From Petaurus breviceps papuanus (lineage: Eukaryota > Chordata > Mammalia > Diprotodontia > Petauridae), in assembly GCA_028583685.1 (NCBI GenBank), contig JAMXIF010000015.1, positions 65,731,245-65,795,244 on the forward strand: a stretch of 64,000 nt of DNA. The letters are read 5' to 3'. Within the stretch, counting starts at the first letter, position 1; every line of letters starts with the position of its first letter. Shown in pieces: positions 1 to 11,339 of this stretch. The translations under genes were made by a program, and so were the position numbers. The notes under the pieces are model-generated. The model was not told where the DNA came from, made no database searches, and saw nothing but the letters and a program-made list of their open reading frames with translations.

Positions 1-1966
1 TAGGCAAAGTACCATATGGTCTCTCTTTCTCTGTCCTCCCAGATTTGGTAATCCCATCCTGCGTCACTAGTGGAAACAGCAACTGTTCCGGGGGGGGGGG
101 GGGGTTGATGCATACACTTGGAGGGTAAGACTGCAGGTAACAAATCAAGCAAACAAATTGAACAGACAAAAGCCAAAAAGAATAAGGAGACAATAACCAG
201 AAGCAAGATACATTAGTGTCAGCCATGCTTCTGGAGTCCATGGACTCACTATCTTAACCTTATTCATGGTAAAATATATGACTTAAGGACAAAATTTGGT
301 AATCACCTCTCAAACAACACCTACAGTATTATCTTTCCAGTATGCTACAATCTCTGCAGCCTTTTTAACATCATCTGGTTTCCCTTTTACCTATATTTTA
401 GCTCTCAATTTTATTCTATCAATGGAACCAACCCCTTCAGTTTCTGTGACAATTATTTAAGAAGGAGGGTCTGTTTTTACAAGGAGTATTATTTCACAAG
501 GAATGATGATCACTAGAACTATTCTGCCATTTTTACAAAATTGGATAGTTTCTTCACCTAAATTTTGGAATGCCATAAATAATTTCTCCTTGATAATTAG
601 AATCTATTTCTCAAGCCATATATTCCTCGAGCTGCTAAACCTTTTTTAGGTAATATCCACTGAAAATTATTTTTAGGGATTATCATACATATTTCAGTAG
701 AATTTTTCTGATTTCTTTTCTATCCAACCATAAGTCCTCTTAAGCAATGTAAATCTTATTCTGCCAAACCAGGTTTTCCTGGATAGAATGCTGGGACACA
801 TTGCCTCACAGTCCAATACTCAATATTTGGGATCTTCTGTGTTTGCTGTTTTCTAAGTTGCAAATTTGGGGTCATCATTTTAGCTAGAAGTGTACTTTCT
901 CCCAATGGTCTATTATTCAAATTACATAAATGGGTAAAAAAAATTATCTTTGCAATGTTGTTAAGAATTATTAGAACTTAACTTCCTTAATTGTTCTTTC
1001 AACAATCCATTCATTCTTTCAATTAACTCAGATGCTTTGTGGATAGATAATATGGTATATGATATACCCATTATATATTGTTTAATATATATCTTTTAAT
1101 TTCATTACCTTTGAAATGTAACCCATTGTCACTTTTAATCTGCTTTGGGGTTCCATAATATAGGTTTATGATATCTAGAGTTGTACAGGCCTTTTTCTGG
1201 GTCGCAGGCTTATAAGGACAAACCACTAGTACACCTGAATAGGTGTCAACACAAGTACATATAAATTTGCATCCTTTATCTTGCGGTAGGGGTCCAATAT
1301 AATCTATTTGCCAAATTTGGACAGGGATTTTTCCCCTTGCTATCTCTCAAGCTATGACCCAAGGGAACAGTTTGTTGTTTTCCAATTGACATTCCTCTCC
1401 TACCTGTTATAACAATGCATGAGAGATACTAATACCTTGATCTTCTGCCCACTGGCAGAAGTGTGTGGCCTGTACCCCTAAATGGGTGGCCATTTGATGG
1501 ACCCATTTTGCTAGTACCAGATAATCAATTGGTTTCAGAGTAGAGACAGTATGTTGAGTAGCAATCTTTGCTAGTCAATCATCTTGTGCATTGTACTCAC
1601 GTTATGGCATGGCGAGGACCATGTGAGCATCTACATGAAAAACTGATGAATTAGTAACCAAAGACACATTCTGTATATCTTCTCTTAACTCTAACTTCTA
1701 AACGAAGAAGACAAACATCCCTAAGCCTTCCCTCTGCTGAGCCTACCCACAAAACAAGTTCCCCCTGGAAAAATTCCTTCCTCTCTCACTCACCCCAGTT
1801 TCTTTTTCTGCCTGCTCTGCCTGCTTTCTCTCCCAACTTTGCCTCATTCTATGTCTTCCTGCTTCCTGTTCCACCCATTTGGCAGGCTCCTCCCACCATG
1901 GGATTCATTTGATCACATAGGTCTTTTAAGGGGCAGAGAAGATCTTCAAATTCCCTTACCATTACA
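1..1966 (-). mobile_element. Endogenous retrovirus fossil, ERV-L-like, with LTR and pol remnants
   Basis: Reading the minus strand, an LTR-like block begins at about 1966 with TGTAATGG and runs to about 1690. It is followed by remnants of the end of RNase H (near 1560-1640) and of an integrase core (about 900-1500), including DYIGPLPQ-, VDTYSGV- and SDNG-like segments. Further on, at about 550-660, dUTPase-like motifs (LAARGIYG and DSNYQGEI) are visible. A dUTPase downstream of integrase is characteristic of ERV-L. The element is clearly broken, with many breaks, and looks old. The rest, 1-540, has no part I recognise apart from a G-run at about 90-104, but it is continuous with the fossil. 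The LTR resembles the solo LTR around 58778-61573. Confidence 0.7.
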
Positions 1967-2110
1967 ACTACTATTATCACTACCACGGTCACCACTACCA
2001 CTACTAATATAATTACTAAAATTACCAATTGATTTCTAAGTACTAACTACTACTAGTACTACTACAGGAACATGTTAACTCCTACTACTGGTAGTAGTTA
2101 AAAAAACCTT
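1966..2110. repeat. Imperfect ACT/ACC trinucleotide tract
   Basis: Degenerate tandem ACT/ACC/AAT triplets directly abut the outer edge of the LTR fossil. The tract contains a local inverted pair, actactactagtactactac and ctactactggtagtag. It is a simple low-complexity repeat. Confidence 0.6.
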
Positions 2111-2139
2111 GTTAAAATTAACCAATGTTAACACCCCAT

Positions 2140-2260
2140 TTTATAGTAAAAGAAACACTCAGAGAAAGGTTAGGTGACTTTCTTAGGGTTACATATCTAG
2201 TGATTGTCTGGGATAGGATTTGAATTTATGTCTGTCCTAACTCCAGGTCTAGCCTAGCCT
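2140..2260 (-). repeat. MIR/MAR1-group SINE fragment
   Basis: The block gaaacactcagagaaaggtt, then aggtgactt and atatctagtgattg, followed by a CORE-like gatttgaat, matches the MIR/MAR1 group. It is old and diverged, and its boundaries are approximate. The following stretch, 2260-2590, has nothing I recognise. Confidence 0.5.
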
Positions 2261-2584
2261 ATCAGGAGAGCAGGAGCATGAAGAAGCAGTTTCCTGGCAA
2301 AAGCCTTTTTCATGCAGGTGTGGGGAGAAGCAAAAAAAAAAAATCCATTCAACAGATCTGGATTCTTCCTTTAGGGATGGTGTACTCCCAGTGTGGGAGA
2401 GAATAGTTCTGTGCTTCGGGCCTAATAGCTTTCTGTTTGTGTTAGATAGACATTCATGTTAGCAAACACAATCCAAAGGGGAGACCTCAAGGTTATAGAA
2501 GATGCTTCAGGGATCTTACTCCCAGCACAGCATTAGCCCATTTCTTGATGATCCAGGCTTCTGTCATTTCCTAATACCAGGTAG

Positions 2585-3100
2585 CTGAATCATAAGAATG
2601 GAAGGACCTTAGCAACCATCTAGTCCTATCCCTTCATGAACGTGAGAAATAACCATCCAGCTTTTTCTTGTTTTTTTTTTTCAGTTTATATTTATAAAAA
2701 AAAAATTGTCTTTTTTTTTTGAGGGGAGAGGGTAGGGCAATTGGGGTTAAGTGACTTGCCCAAGGTCATACTGCTAGTAAGTGTGTCAATTGTCTGAGGC
2801 CATATTTGAACTCAGGTCCTTCTGATTCCAGAGCTCTGCTCTATTCATTGTGTAACCTAGCTGCCCCCCCCCACCCCCGCTTTTTCTTGAAGAACTTTGA
2901 GTTAGGTGAACTCATTACCTCCAGGGGTAGAGATTTGAACTTTGAGGTAGCTCTGATGGTTCGGAGGTTGGCTTTTTCCCTCTGAAGTTTTTCCTAAATC
3001 TGTCTCTTTACAATCTCTTCCAATCATTTATATTTATGTTCTCTGAGACATGTGTCACTTGTTCTTGATAGTAGGCTTTTAAAGTATATTCGATGGAACC
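2585..3100 (+). repeat. MAR1-like SINE head split by a younger SINE, followed by an L3/CR1-like tail
   Basis: Positions 2585-2660 carry the MAR1-like phrase aatggaaggaccttagcaac plus catctagtcc. After the inserted SINE (2671-2878) the sequence resumes with a segment resembling the 3' end of L3/CR1-type LINEs (ggaagtttttcct-like, ctgtctctttacaatc). The assignment of the second half is tentative. Confidence 0.4.
2671..2878 (-). mobile_element. tRNA-derived marsupial SINE (WSINE-like), minus strand
   Basis: The minus strand reads ggcagctaggttacacaatg at its head, then a B-box region (gagttcaaatatgg), then the gtgacttgcccaa-type body and a long A-rich tail. It is flanked by an 11-bp duplication, gctttttcttg, at 2660-2670 and 2879-2889. 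It is inserted in an older MAR1-like element. Confidence 0.85.
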
Positions 3101-3264
3101 TCAGCTAGGTTTGAAAGAATCAATTCTAGTCCTATGTCATTATATGACCATATCATATACCTTATATTGTTAATTTAGTGCTTTTTATATTTTAATACTT
3201 TAATACTTTCAACTTCACTATTTTATAGAAATTTCATTTATCTTCACAGTAGCCCTGTGATGTA

Positions 3265-3335
3265 GGTTATGTGTGTGTATGTATGTATGTATGCATGTAT
3301 GTGTGTGCATATGTGTGTGTGTGTGTGTGTGTAAA
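3265..3335. repeat. (TATG)n/(TG)n microsatellite
   Basis: The tract is tandem gtatgtatgtatgcatgtatg, then a pure TG run. It lies just upstream of the HAL1 start. Confidence 0.9.
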
Positions 3336-3365
3336 TGTGATGATGCAGTGATAGAAAGTTCACAT

Positions 3366-5387
3366 CAGGGGCAGAGTCAAGATGGCAGAGTAGAAACAGG
3401 ACTTCTGTGCTGCTCCCTCTTCCACCTCCTCCAAAACATGTAAAAAATTACTCTAAACTAACTTTGGAGCTACAGGACCCACCAAATGACAGAGAGAAAC
3501 TAACTTCCCACTGAAGTGGTCAGCTCAGTACTCTGGGAGCCGAGCCAAGCCCCGCGTAAGCCACAGGTTTTAGCCTCGGGGTGACCCCAACCAGCCTTTG
3601 ACTGGAGGGTCTTCAGATCATCAGCAGCTGTAGTGGTTTCCAGAATTATCAATCATAGATGCAAAGGACAAAGTGAGAGGTCCTTACAGTATGGACTTTG
3701 GGAATTGGGAGTTCAGGAGTGTGGTCTGGCCTTTGCCCCCTGGAGGGAAAAGTAGCAGAGGCATGGAGGCTGTGCAGCCGCTGCCATAAAGCTGTTTCAG
3801 AACATATTGTAAGAGGACTAAGCGACCAGCAAGAGGGTAAGCACTCTTGTTTTAACCTGCCTGGATCTGCATCACTATCCAGGGTGGAGGTCCTGGGGTG
3901 TGTGCCCAGTTTGCCAGAGCTTGTTTAGTCTTCAGACAGAGCAGTCAAAAAATAGATCCAGGAGCAGAGAAAATCCCAGAGATTTGGGACAAACCTCCCC
4001 TCTCTGGTAACAGAGTTTTACTGTGACAAAAAGCTCAAAAGTCAAGTAATTGAGTAGCAACATGAACACACAAAGCAAGCACAGCAATCTGACATTAGAC
4101 TCCTATGTTAGGGACAAAAAGATCAAAGCATGGAACAGGAAGAGGACAACAAAGTCACAACTCTTACACAAAAAGCTTCCAAGAAAATACAAGCTTGTTA
4201 CAGGCCATAAGAACCTTAAGAAGGATTTTGAAAACCAAATAAGAAGTAGAGAAAAAATTGGGAAGAGAAAGGAGAATGATGGAAAAAAAATCAAGAAAAG
4301 AGGATCAACAACCTGACTGAAGAAAATAACACCTTAAAAAAATATACTAACTCAAATGGCAAAAGAGGCTAAAAAGGCAATGAGGAGAAGAATGCCTTAA
4401 AAAGCCAAATTTGCTTGATGTAAAAAGAATCTCAAAAGCTCACTGAAGAGAATCATTCCTTCAGAATTACATTGGAGCAAATGGAAGCTAGTGACATTAT
4501 GTGAAACCAAGATACTATAGAACAGATCCAAACAAAGGAAAAAATAGAAGGCAATGTGAAATATTTCTGTGGAAAAACTACTGACCTGGAAAATCGATCC
4601 AGGAGAGATAATTTAAACATTATTGGACTACGTGAAAGCCATGATCAAAAAAAAGAAACTATAAATCCTCCTTCAAGAAATTCTCAAGGAGAGTTGCTCT
4701 GATGTTTTAGAACCAGAGGGCAAAATAGAGGTGGAAAGAATCCACCGATCACCTCCTAAGAAAGATTCCCAAAAAACACCCTAGGGATATTATAGTCAGG
4801 TTCTGGAGTCCTCAGATCAGGGAGAAAATTTCACAAGCAGCCAGCAAGAAACAATTTGAATATTTTGGAAACACAATCAGGATAACAAAAGATCTCAGCT
4901 TATACACTGAGGGATCAAAGGGCTTGGAATATGATATCCAGGAGGTCAAAGGAGCTGGTCTTAAAACCAAGAATCACCTACCCAGCAAAACTTTGTATCA
5001 CTTTTCAAGGGTCATTCAACAGAAGAGAGGACTTTTCAAACATTCTTGATGAAAAAAAACAGAATTGAATAGAAAATTTGACATTCAGATACAAGAAGCA
5101 AAAGAAGCATGAGAAAGTAAATAGGGAAAAGAAATCATAAGGAACTTACCAAAGTTGAACTATTTACATTTCTATATGGAAATATGATACTTGTAACTTA
5201 TGAAACTTTTCTCAGTATGAGAAGAGTTGAATACATATATACATACACATATATGTATACATACATATATATACCCTCCTATAGGAGGGTATATAGGTGT
5301 ATCAATACATATATGAGTGTGTGTATATATGTGTACAGGTTTACATATACAGAGGGCACAGGACCAGTTGGATAGGAATGGATGATT
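3366..5387 (+). mobile_element. HAL1 (half-L1) retrotransposon, old copy
   Basis: The element starts with ggggcagagtcaagatggca, the same 5' UTR start as the copies at 43708 and 51593. It continues through about 700 bp of 5' UTR, an ORF1 remnant (4061-5112) and the first part of the HAL1 3' UTR with its AT/GT-rich tract (5230-5340) and the block agagggcacaggaccag. At about 5387 it stops matching other HAL1 copies and gives way to unrelated sequence, so the distal 3' UTR and tail are missing. There is no ORF2 and no clear target-site duplication. Confidence 0.8.
4061..5112 (+). pseudogene. HAL1 ORF1 remnant (L1 ORF1p-like RNA-binding protein)
   Basis: This is a decayed copy of the ORF1 that is intact at 44428-45489. 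The N-terminal part is partly open (4062-4316), with the coiled-coil region rich in K and E. Downstream, several frame changes and stops interrupt recognisable pieces: the NRSRRDNL-type segment that leads into the RRM (near 4590-4630) and the C-terminal TYPAK-type segment (near 4975). ORF1p of L1 elements is a trimeric nucleic-acid chaperone that coats element RNA. This copy cannot encode one. Confidence 0.75.
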
Positions 5388-5830
5388 CTTTACACCACTT
5401 CCAGTTACCTGTAATATTTGTTCTGTTGTTCTGCAATTGTGGTGTTCCATGATTCACATACATATTACATCTCCTGAAAAATGTTGGCATTAAGACTATG
5501 AACTTCTGAGTCAACAAGTAACTTGGTATCATTGAAGAGGTTTTGCAACTTCTCAAACATGATCCAATCCAGTCTTCTTTGATTCCAATAATGTCAGGCT
5601 CATTGTCTACACTGTTTATCGAAGAAGATCTGTATGTTCATGTAACTGCACACCGTAATGTTCATTGTAAATACATACTGGATCCTATGTATTTTTCATC
5701 TGGTATTGTAGTCCAATGTGGATTGTTAAGACCAATCTTTCTCAAACGATTTTACCTATGTACTCATACATCTACTGATTACAGCTATGTGCAAACATAT
5801 GCATTTGTACATTAATAAAGATTCAAAGAA
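5388..5830. repeat. Unclassified ancient repeat, copy A
   Basis: The segment shares an ordered series of short matches with 16860-17240 and 26460-26650: ttctttacaccacttcc, gtggtgttccatgattc, ttggcattaagac...gaacttctg and attgtctacactgttta. I do not recognise the family. It directly follows the break in the HAL1 copy. The frame at 5543-5815 is open but shows no known motif. Confidence 0.45.
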
Positions 5831-6124
5831 GGCTAAATTTCAATACTCATGAGCTTTTTAATTTTCTTACATTCTTAAGTTAAAGTCTTAAGGTATATCA
5901 TAGGCATCCTCCATTTTTCTTCTTTGCTACTCTCTAACATAAATAATCTTTCTAGTCCTTGCCAATGAGGGTTTTAAAGAGTTAACTTTAACTTTCTGAA
6001 CATGAAAACATAATAATTAACTAATAAAATAATCATTGATCCTACTCTTTTCAAAAAAAAGTTTCTTGGTCAACCTAGCTTCTGTAAAATAAAAATCAGT
6101 AAAGAAAACCTGAGTTCAAAATTC

Positions 6125-6320
6125 TTAGACACTTCCTAGTTGTTAAAGTGACCTAACCTTTGTTTGTCTTGGCTTCTTTAGATTTAAATTTTTGGGTAAT
6201 AATAGCATCAACCTTCCAGGGTTGTCATGAAGATAAAGTGACTTAGTACTTTGTAAAGTGCCTTGCAAGCCTTAAAATACTATATTAATAACATAAATAA
6301 TATTATTAATACTATTTGTT
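6125..6320 (+). repeat. MIR-group SINE fragment
   Basis: The order gtgacctaacc, ataatagcatcaaccttccagggttgtc, and then a tail resembling aaagcgctatataaatgc is the MIR layout. It is old. Confidence 0.55.
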
Positions 6321-6513
6321 GTATTAATTACATCAATATTATTTATATTGATGTTATGATTGGTATTAATAAAAGGATTAGTGAAACCTAATATAATTAG
6401 GAAGTTTTCTGAGAAAAATTCTCAATGAAATTTTAATGTACTTAAATCATGGGAATGCTCAACTCCTAGGGAAATATAATTTACAGGTACAAGAGTAAGA
6501 AAAGTAATATAAT

Positions 6514-6540
6514 GTGTATGTGTGTGTGTGTGTGTGTGTG
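6514..6540. repeat. (TG)n microsatellite
   Basis: A short TG tract is the target of the solo LTR that starts at 6537. The 5-bp duplication gtgtg is therefore embedded in it. Confidence 0.9.
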
Positions 6541-7754
6541 ATAGTAATGGCAATTAAAGATTCCCTTGTATTGGCTTGGTTTTCAAATTGATTGTGTTAA
6601 AACCCAGAGTTTGTTAATCCCACCTGTGGGATGGACTTGTTGATGTGAAAAGAAAGTCCTGAACTGGGAGGAGCTGGTGACGTAGATTTGGAGAGACAAG
6701 AGAGAGGCGGAAGATCTTTTTTGGAAGCAGCACCTCGTGGAGAGAGAGAGAGACTAAGAGAATTGCTGGTGGCCGCTTTGAATTGCCCTGGACTTTTGAG
6801 ACCTGCCCCCTGAGCTGCCAAGGACTGAGGAGACATGGCTGTTTTGCTGGTACTTTGTCTGTCTTGTTTTGATGTTGTTTTGCCAGATTTGTCCACTGGT
6901 GAAAGACAGTCCTTTTGTTGAAGAAGTCCTGGAACCTGGCTGTTCGCTAAGAAGCCCTGAGACTGTCCTGCAGACAGAGAGTGAATACTGTCCACTGGTG
7001 AGGGACAGTGCTGTTGTTGCAGGGGTCTGGAGACTGTCCTGCAGACAGAATGAATACTGTCCACTGGTGAAGGACAGTGCTGTTGTTGCAGGGGTCTGGG
7101 AACCTTTCTGTTGGTTCGGAAGCCCTGAAGAAGGATTTTCTTGTTGTATGTTTACAGAAATCCTGGGAGAGGGCTTTGCTAATGTGTTCAGGGGTTCTAG
7201 GACTGTTCTACAGACAGAGGATGAATTCATGAAGGGACTGGCAATGTATCTTATGGCCTTGCTAAGCCTTGTCTCCCCAGGAACTAAGATTGCTGAGAAC
7301 TTGCCTCTTGTCAAGATGAAGAAAAGACCTCCATTTGGGTATTAAGTGCTGTGCTTAAACTTGCTGTAACTCTGGGGTAGATTCAATTGTGATCCAGGGG
7401 TGGGGAACTTTTGACCTTTTTGTGTTCTGTGGTTGAACAAATGAATGTAGTTTACTTATGTTTGGAAACTAATCTCCATTTGAGAAGAGGGGCTTTGTGG
7501 TGGACTTAATTAAGGTATAACCTGGGGTGGAGAAGTATTTAGAACAGGGACTTTGTAATTGATCGAATGATTGGAAGGTCCTGGGGTGGGGTAGTACTTG
7601 GAGGTTATTTAATCACACTTAGTAAATGCTGTATTTTGAATGATGTCATGTTTTGATCTTCTCTGTTCTGGGTTTGTTACTGAATAAAATGGAGAGCACC
7701 TATGCTGGTATTCTGAACCTTGGGAAGTTGCCTTTCTTTTGGCATTACATTACA
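6537..7754 (+). mobile_element. Solo LTR, ~1.2 kb family, copy 1
   Basis: The element runs from TGTGATAGTAATGG to GGCATTACATTACA, with short inverted ends (TG...CA) and a 5-bp duplication, gtgtg (6532-6536 and 7755-7759). The size is 1218 bp against 1216 and 1218 for the other copies. Internally it holds a purine-rich GA tract near 6740, about 2.5 copies of a ~70-bp tandem unit (6892-7100), and an AATAAA near 7683 as expected for the R region. No internal retroviral sequence is attached. A 5-bp duplication fits ERV-L-type integrases better than class I or II. The copies are much alike, so the family is younger than the surrounding MIRs. Confidence 0.85.
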
Positions 7755-7884
7755 GTGTGTCTGTGTCTTATGGAATATTTCACTGCAGATTTATTGAGCT
7801 TGAATAAATTCCCACAACACTTTCTTGTTGGATATTAATCAGATGTTCTATCAATCATTTAATCAATTATTTTTGGGTACCTGG

Positions 7885-8155
7885 GTATCACAATCTCACT
7901 GAGCCTCATTATCCTCACCTCTATTTGAGGACAATAATAAATCCATTGTATCTATTTCATAGAAGTGTTGGGAGGATCTAGTTAGCTAATATATATGGAA
8001 AATGGGTTCCAAACCTTAAAGCACAATATAAATATCATCTGACACTATTTTTCACCACTGAATAATGTAAGCTTTTGGAGGCAGAGGCTATTTGATTTTT
8101 TGTCTGTATTCTCCGTGTCTTGAATATATAATGTGCTGAATAAATATTTCTTGTT
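7885..8155 (+). repeat. MIR-group fragment followed by an L2 3'-end fragment
   Basis: Positions 7895-8055 follow the MIR order (gagcctcattatcctcacc, then a tail with aaagcacaatataaat). Positions 8060-8150 read like an L2 3' end: gtaagcttttggaggcagaggc...gtgctgaataaatatttcttg. Confidence 0.5.
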
Positions 8156-8960
8156 AATTCAGAGTCACAAATGGTGATTTATGCCTATATCCACCAAATT
8201 TTTAGTTATTTCAGTTTTTTTAGTTATTTCATTTTTAATAATTTAGAATATTACTAACATTGGAGATACATTTGTATATGGCTTTGTTTTTAATTTTCAT
8301 CATACTCCTTCTAATTCTTTCCTAGGAGAAGACAAAACAAAGTTATGAGGTATTCAAGACAAGAAATTGAAGATTGGGCATCTAAAAATTGAAAGAAAGA
8401 AAATGCTCCCAGAAAACATGTTTTAGTAAGCACAATTTAATTGCAAAGATCATAGTCACATTATCAAGGTTTATTTCAGAAGCAAAGAGGCAGAAAGAAA
8501 GGAGTGCAGTGGGAAACTCTGAGGTTTTATTCCTTTTGGGGCTTTTATCCAGGGGAAAGGACAGACACATCTCTTTGGTTTTTCATCACCATCCATTTCA
8601 TATTCTAACATAAGAAAATAAACCAGTTTTAGTTTTTATGTTTTATAAAATCTAAATGTAATTGCTTTTTAATCTAGCCTCAAGTATATTCTCAGAACAC
8701 TCCTATCCCAATCAGCAGAAATTAGAGAGGCTCTGAGTTCTGACTACTCTAGGACTATTTTAAGCAGTAAAAATGATTATATTTTATTGTTATTACTCCA
8801 TAGGGAGGTGAAATTGATGGCTTGTATTGCTCTATGACCCAGAGAGAAGTCCTAATACAAGAGGCTGTCTGATGAGTTAGCAAAGAATACACAATACCAA
8901 GAGAGTTTGAGATTAGAACATGAAAGGTCATCTTGGGGAAAACTGACTTGATAGGAAAAA
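8156..8960. other. No recognised feature
   Basis: This is AT-rich sequence. Two overlapping short open frames lie on opposite strands at 8382-8613, but neither shows a known motif or splice context. I see no identifiable element. Confidence 0.5.
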
Positions 8961-8963
8961 CCA

Positions 8964-10515
8964 TAAGATCACAGACTGAGAGTTAGAAAGGACCTTAAAG
9001 GCCATCAGGGTCAACTCCCTCATTTTATGAATGAGAACACTAAGGCAAAAAGTGGTTAAATAACTTATTTAGATTCAAAGAGATGGGAAGTATCTGAGGA
9101 GAGATTTAAACCCAGGTCTTCAAGATTCTCAAGATCACTACTTGACAAAAACTGCGGGAAAAACTGGAATAAGTATGGCAGAAACTGGGCAAAGCCATTA
9201 TCTAACACCGTATACCAAAATCAAGTCAAAATGAGTGCATGATGTTGGAAAAAGGCGGATAATGTAAGCAATCTGGGAAAGGAATAGTTTCCCTGTCAGA
9301 TTTATGGAGAAGTGAAGATTTTATGCCCAAACAAATGTTATAGAGCATTATAAAATGCAAAATGGAAAATTTTGATTACATTAAATTGAAAAGTTTCTGT
9401 AAAATAAAGCCTATGTAACCGTGATAAAGAAGGAAATGGAAAATTGGGAAAGAATTTTTACAATCAGTGTTTCTGAGAAAGGTCTTATTTCCAAAATATT
9501 CATAGAAATGAGTCAAATCTATAAGAATATTAGTCATTCCTCGATTGATAAGTGGTCAAAGGATTTGAACAGGCAGTTTTCAGAGGAAGAAATTAAAGAT
9601 ACCCAGAAGCATATGAAAAATGATCTAAATCATTATTAATTAGAGAAATGCAAATCAAAACCACTCTGAGATACCACATCTCAGCAATCAGATTGGCTAA
9701 GATGACAAAACAGAAAAATGATAAATGCTGGAGAAGATGTGGAAAAATTGGAACACTAATTCATTGTTGGTGGAGTTGTGAACTGATTCAACTATTCTGG
9801 AGAGCTATCTGGAACTATGACCAAAGGGCAATATAATATCACTTGTAGGTTTGTGTCCCAAAGAAATCATTGTAGTGGGAAAAGCACCCATATTTATAGC
9901 AGCTCTTTTTGTGGTGGCAAGGAATTGGAAATCAAGGGGATGCCCATCAGTTAGGGAATGGCTAAACAAGTTGTGGTATATGAATTTAATGGAATGTTAT
10001 TGTGCCATAAGAAATGAGGAGCAGACAGACTTCATAATCACCTGGAGAGACATATAAACTGATGCTGAGTGAGGAGAGCAGAACTAGAATTTTGTACATA
10101 ATTACAGACACATTGTGTGTGTGATGAATGACTTTGATAGACTGGGCTCCTCTCAGCAATGTAAACAACTCCAAAAGAGTCATGATGGAAAGAATTATTC
10201 ACATCCAGAGGAGGAAATACAGAGTCTGAATGCAGATTGAAGCAAACTATTTGCTCTCTCTCTTTTTCTTGTTTTGTTTTTTTTCCTCTTTCTCATTTTT
10301 TACTCCATTGGTTATAATCCTTTACAATCTGACTGTTTAATTCACATTAAATTTATGAATTTGTAGATCGTTTATTTGATTACATGCTGCCATGGTGGGG
10401 GGAGAAAAAGGAGAGGAAGAAAATTTGAAATTCAAGTGATTGTGGAACTCAATGTTGTAAATGTTGAAATAAATAATTAAAAAAAGATTTCAAGTCCAGT
10501 GCCCATCATATAAAG
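8964..10515 (+). repeat. MAR1-like SINE interrupted by an L1 3' end
   Basis: The left part (8964-9132) has agatcacagactgagagttag, gaaaggaccttaaaggccatc and a CORE-like middle. The right part (10495-10515) continues with tccagtgcccatc. The L1 fragment 9134-10483 is inserted between them. The SINE is therefore older than this L1 insertion. Confidence 0.6.
9134..10483 (+). mobile_element. 5'-truncated L1 with ORF2 C-terminal remnant and 3' UTR
   Basis: The insert carries the last part of L1 ORF2 and a 3' UTR ending in an A-rich tail. Flanking near-duplications are aagattctcaag (9122-9133) and aagatttcaag (10484-10494). Three open pieces (9421-9639, 9648-9836, 9851-10057) show the standard L1 ORF2 C-terminal series: QIYKN...HSSIDKWSKDLNRQF, then TTLRYHISAIRLAKM with KCWRRCGKIGTLIHCWW, then WLNKLWYMNLMECYCAIRNE. 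This cysteine-containing tail follows the reverse transcriptase in intact L1s. The pieces are in different frames, so the copy is dead. Confidence 0.9.
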
Positions 10516-11011
10516 CATGAAAGTATTCACCTTAGCAGCATATTGAAAGGTTCTATCGAGAAATATACCTGTATCTGAAATCAACTTTCATACACTATGC
10601 AATATTTATTCTCATTTATGGCACTCAGTCATAATCAAGTTGGTGGTTCCATCTATTATATTATATTACAGTTCTCTTCCCTTTGGACTCTCTTCCCAAT
10701 GTCTTTCCACTTTAGGCCAAAACCTTTTTTGACTTAAAGCTCGAAATTTCTTTCTAACCTTGGGATCATAATCTTCTATTTATAGTATACTTTATTTCCA
10801 GAAAAATGGAAATATATAGAGATGTACTATTTCTCATCATTTGCCTCTATTCTTTTGACATCTTTGCCCAAACTCAACATAACACCTCTTTCCCCTGGAC
10901 ACCTGTGCAAGCTGCCCCTATTCATGGATTACACTCCCTTCTAATCTCTAGCATAACTCACCGCTTCTCCATTTTTTAGTCAGGATCTATGATTTTATTG
11001 GTATAGGAATT

Positions 11012-11297
11012 TTTTTTTAAGCAATTGGGGTTAAGTAACTTGCTCAAGGTTACATGGCCAGTTATTATTTCTGGGTGTGGTGCTGAGTATCTGAGCCCAG
11101 ATTTGATCCAGGTCATCCCGACACTGGAGCTGATGCTCTTACTCACTGAGCCACCTGGCCGCCCCTAAGCAATTGGGGTTAAGTAACTTGCTCAAGGTTA
11201 CTTGGCCAGATGTTTCTGGGTGGGTGCTAAGTGTCTGAGCCCGGGATTTGATCTACAGGTGTTCTCAACACTGGAGCCAATGCTCTTACTCGCTGTG
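11012..11297 (-). mobile_element. Dimeric tRNA-derived SINE, minus strand
   Basis: Two related monomers lie head to tail. Reading the minus strand, the left monomer has the cacccacccagaaac...ctggcc body and the right monomer has caccacacccagaaataa. Each has a tRNA-like A box (gtaagagc...) and a B box near gatc(a/g)aatcc. The junction is ttgcttaggggcggccagg. A 12-bp perfect duplication, ggtataggaatt, flanks the whole unit (11000-11011 and 11298-11309), which shows that the dimer inserted as one piece. The same arrangement occurs at 32264-32576 and 55032-55357. Confidence 0.88.
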
Positions 11298-11339
11298 GGT
11301 ATAGGAATTCTTGATGAGGAACTTCTCTCTGCCAATGGC

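Noticed and set aside
6892-7100. CRISPR-like array
   Set aside because: The ~70-bp units are directly adjacent tandem repeats without spacers, within an LTR; the genome is mammalian.
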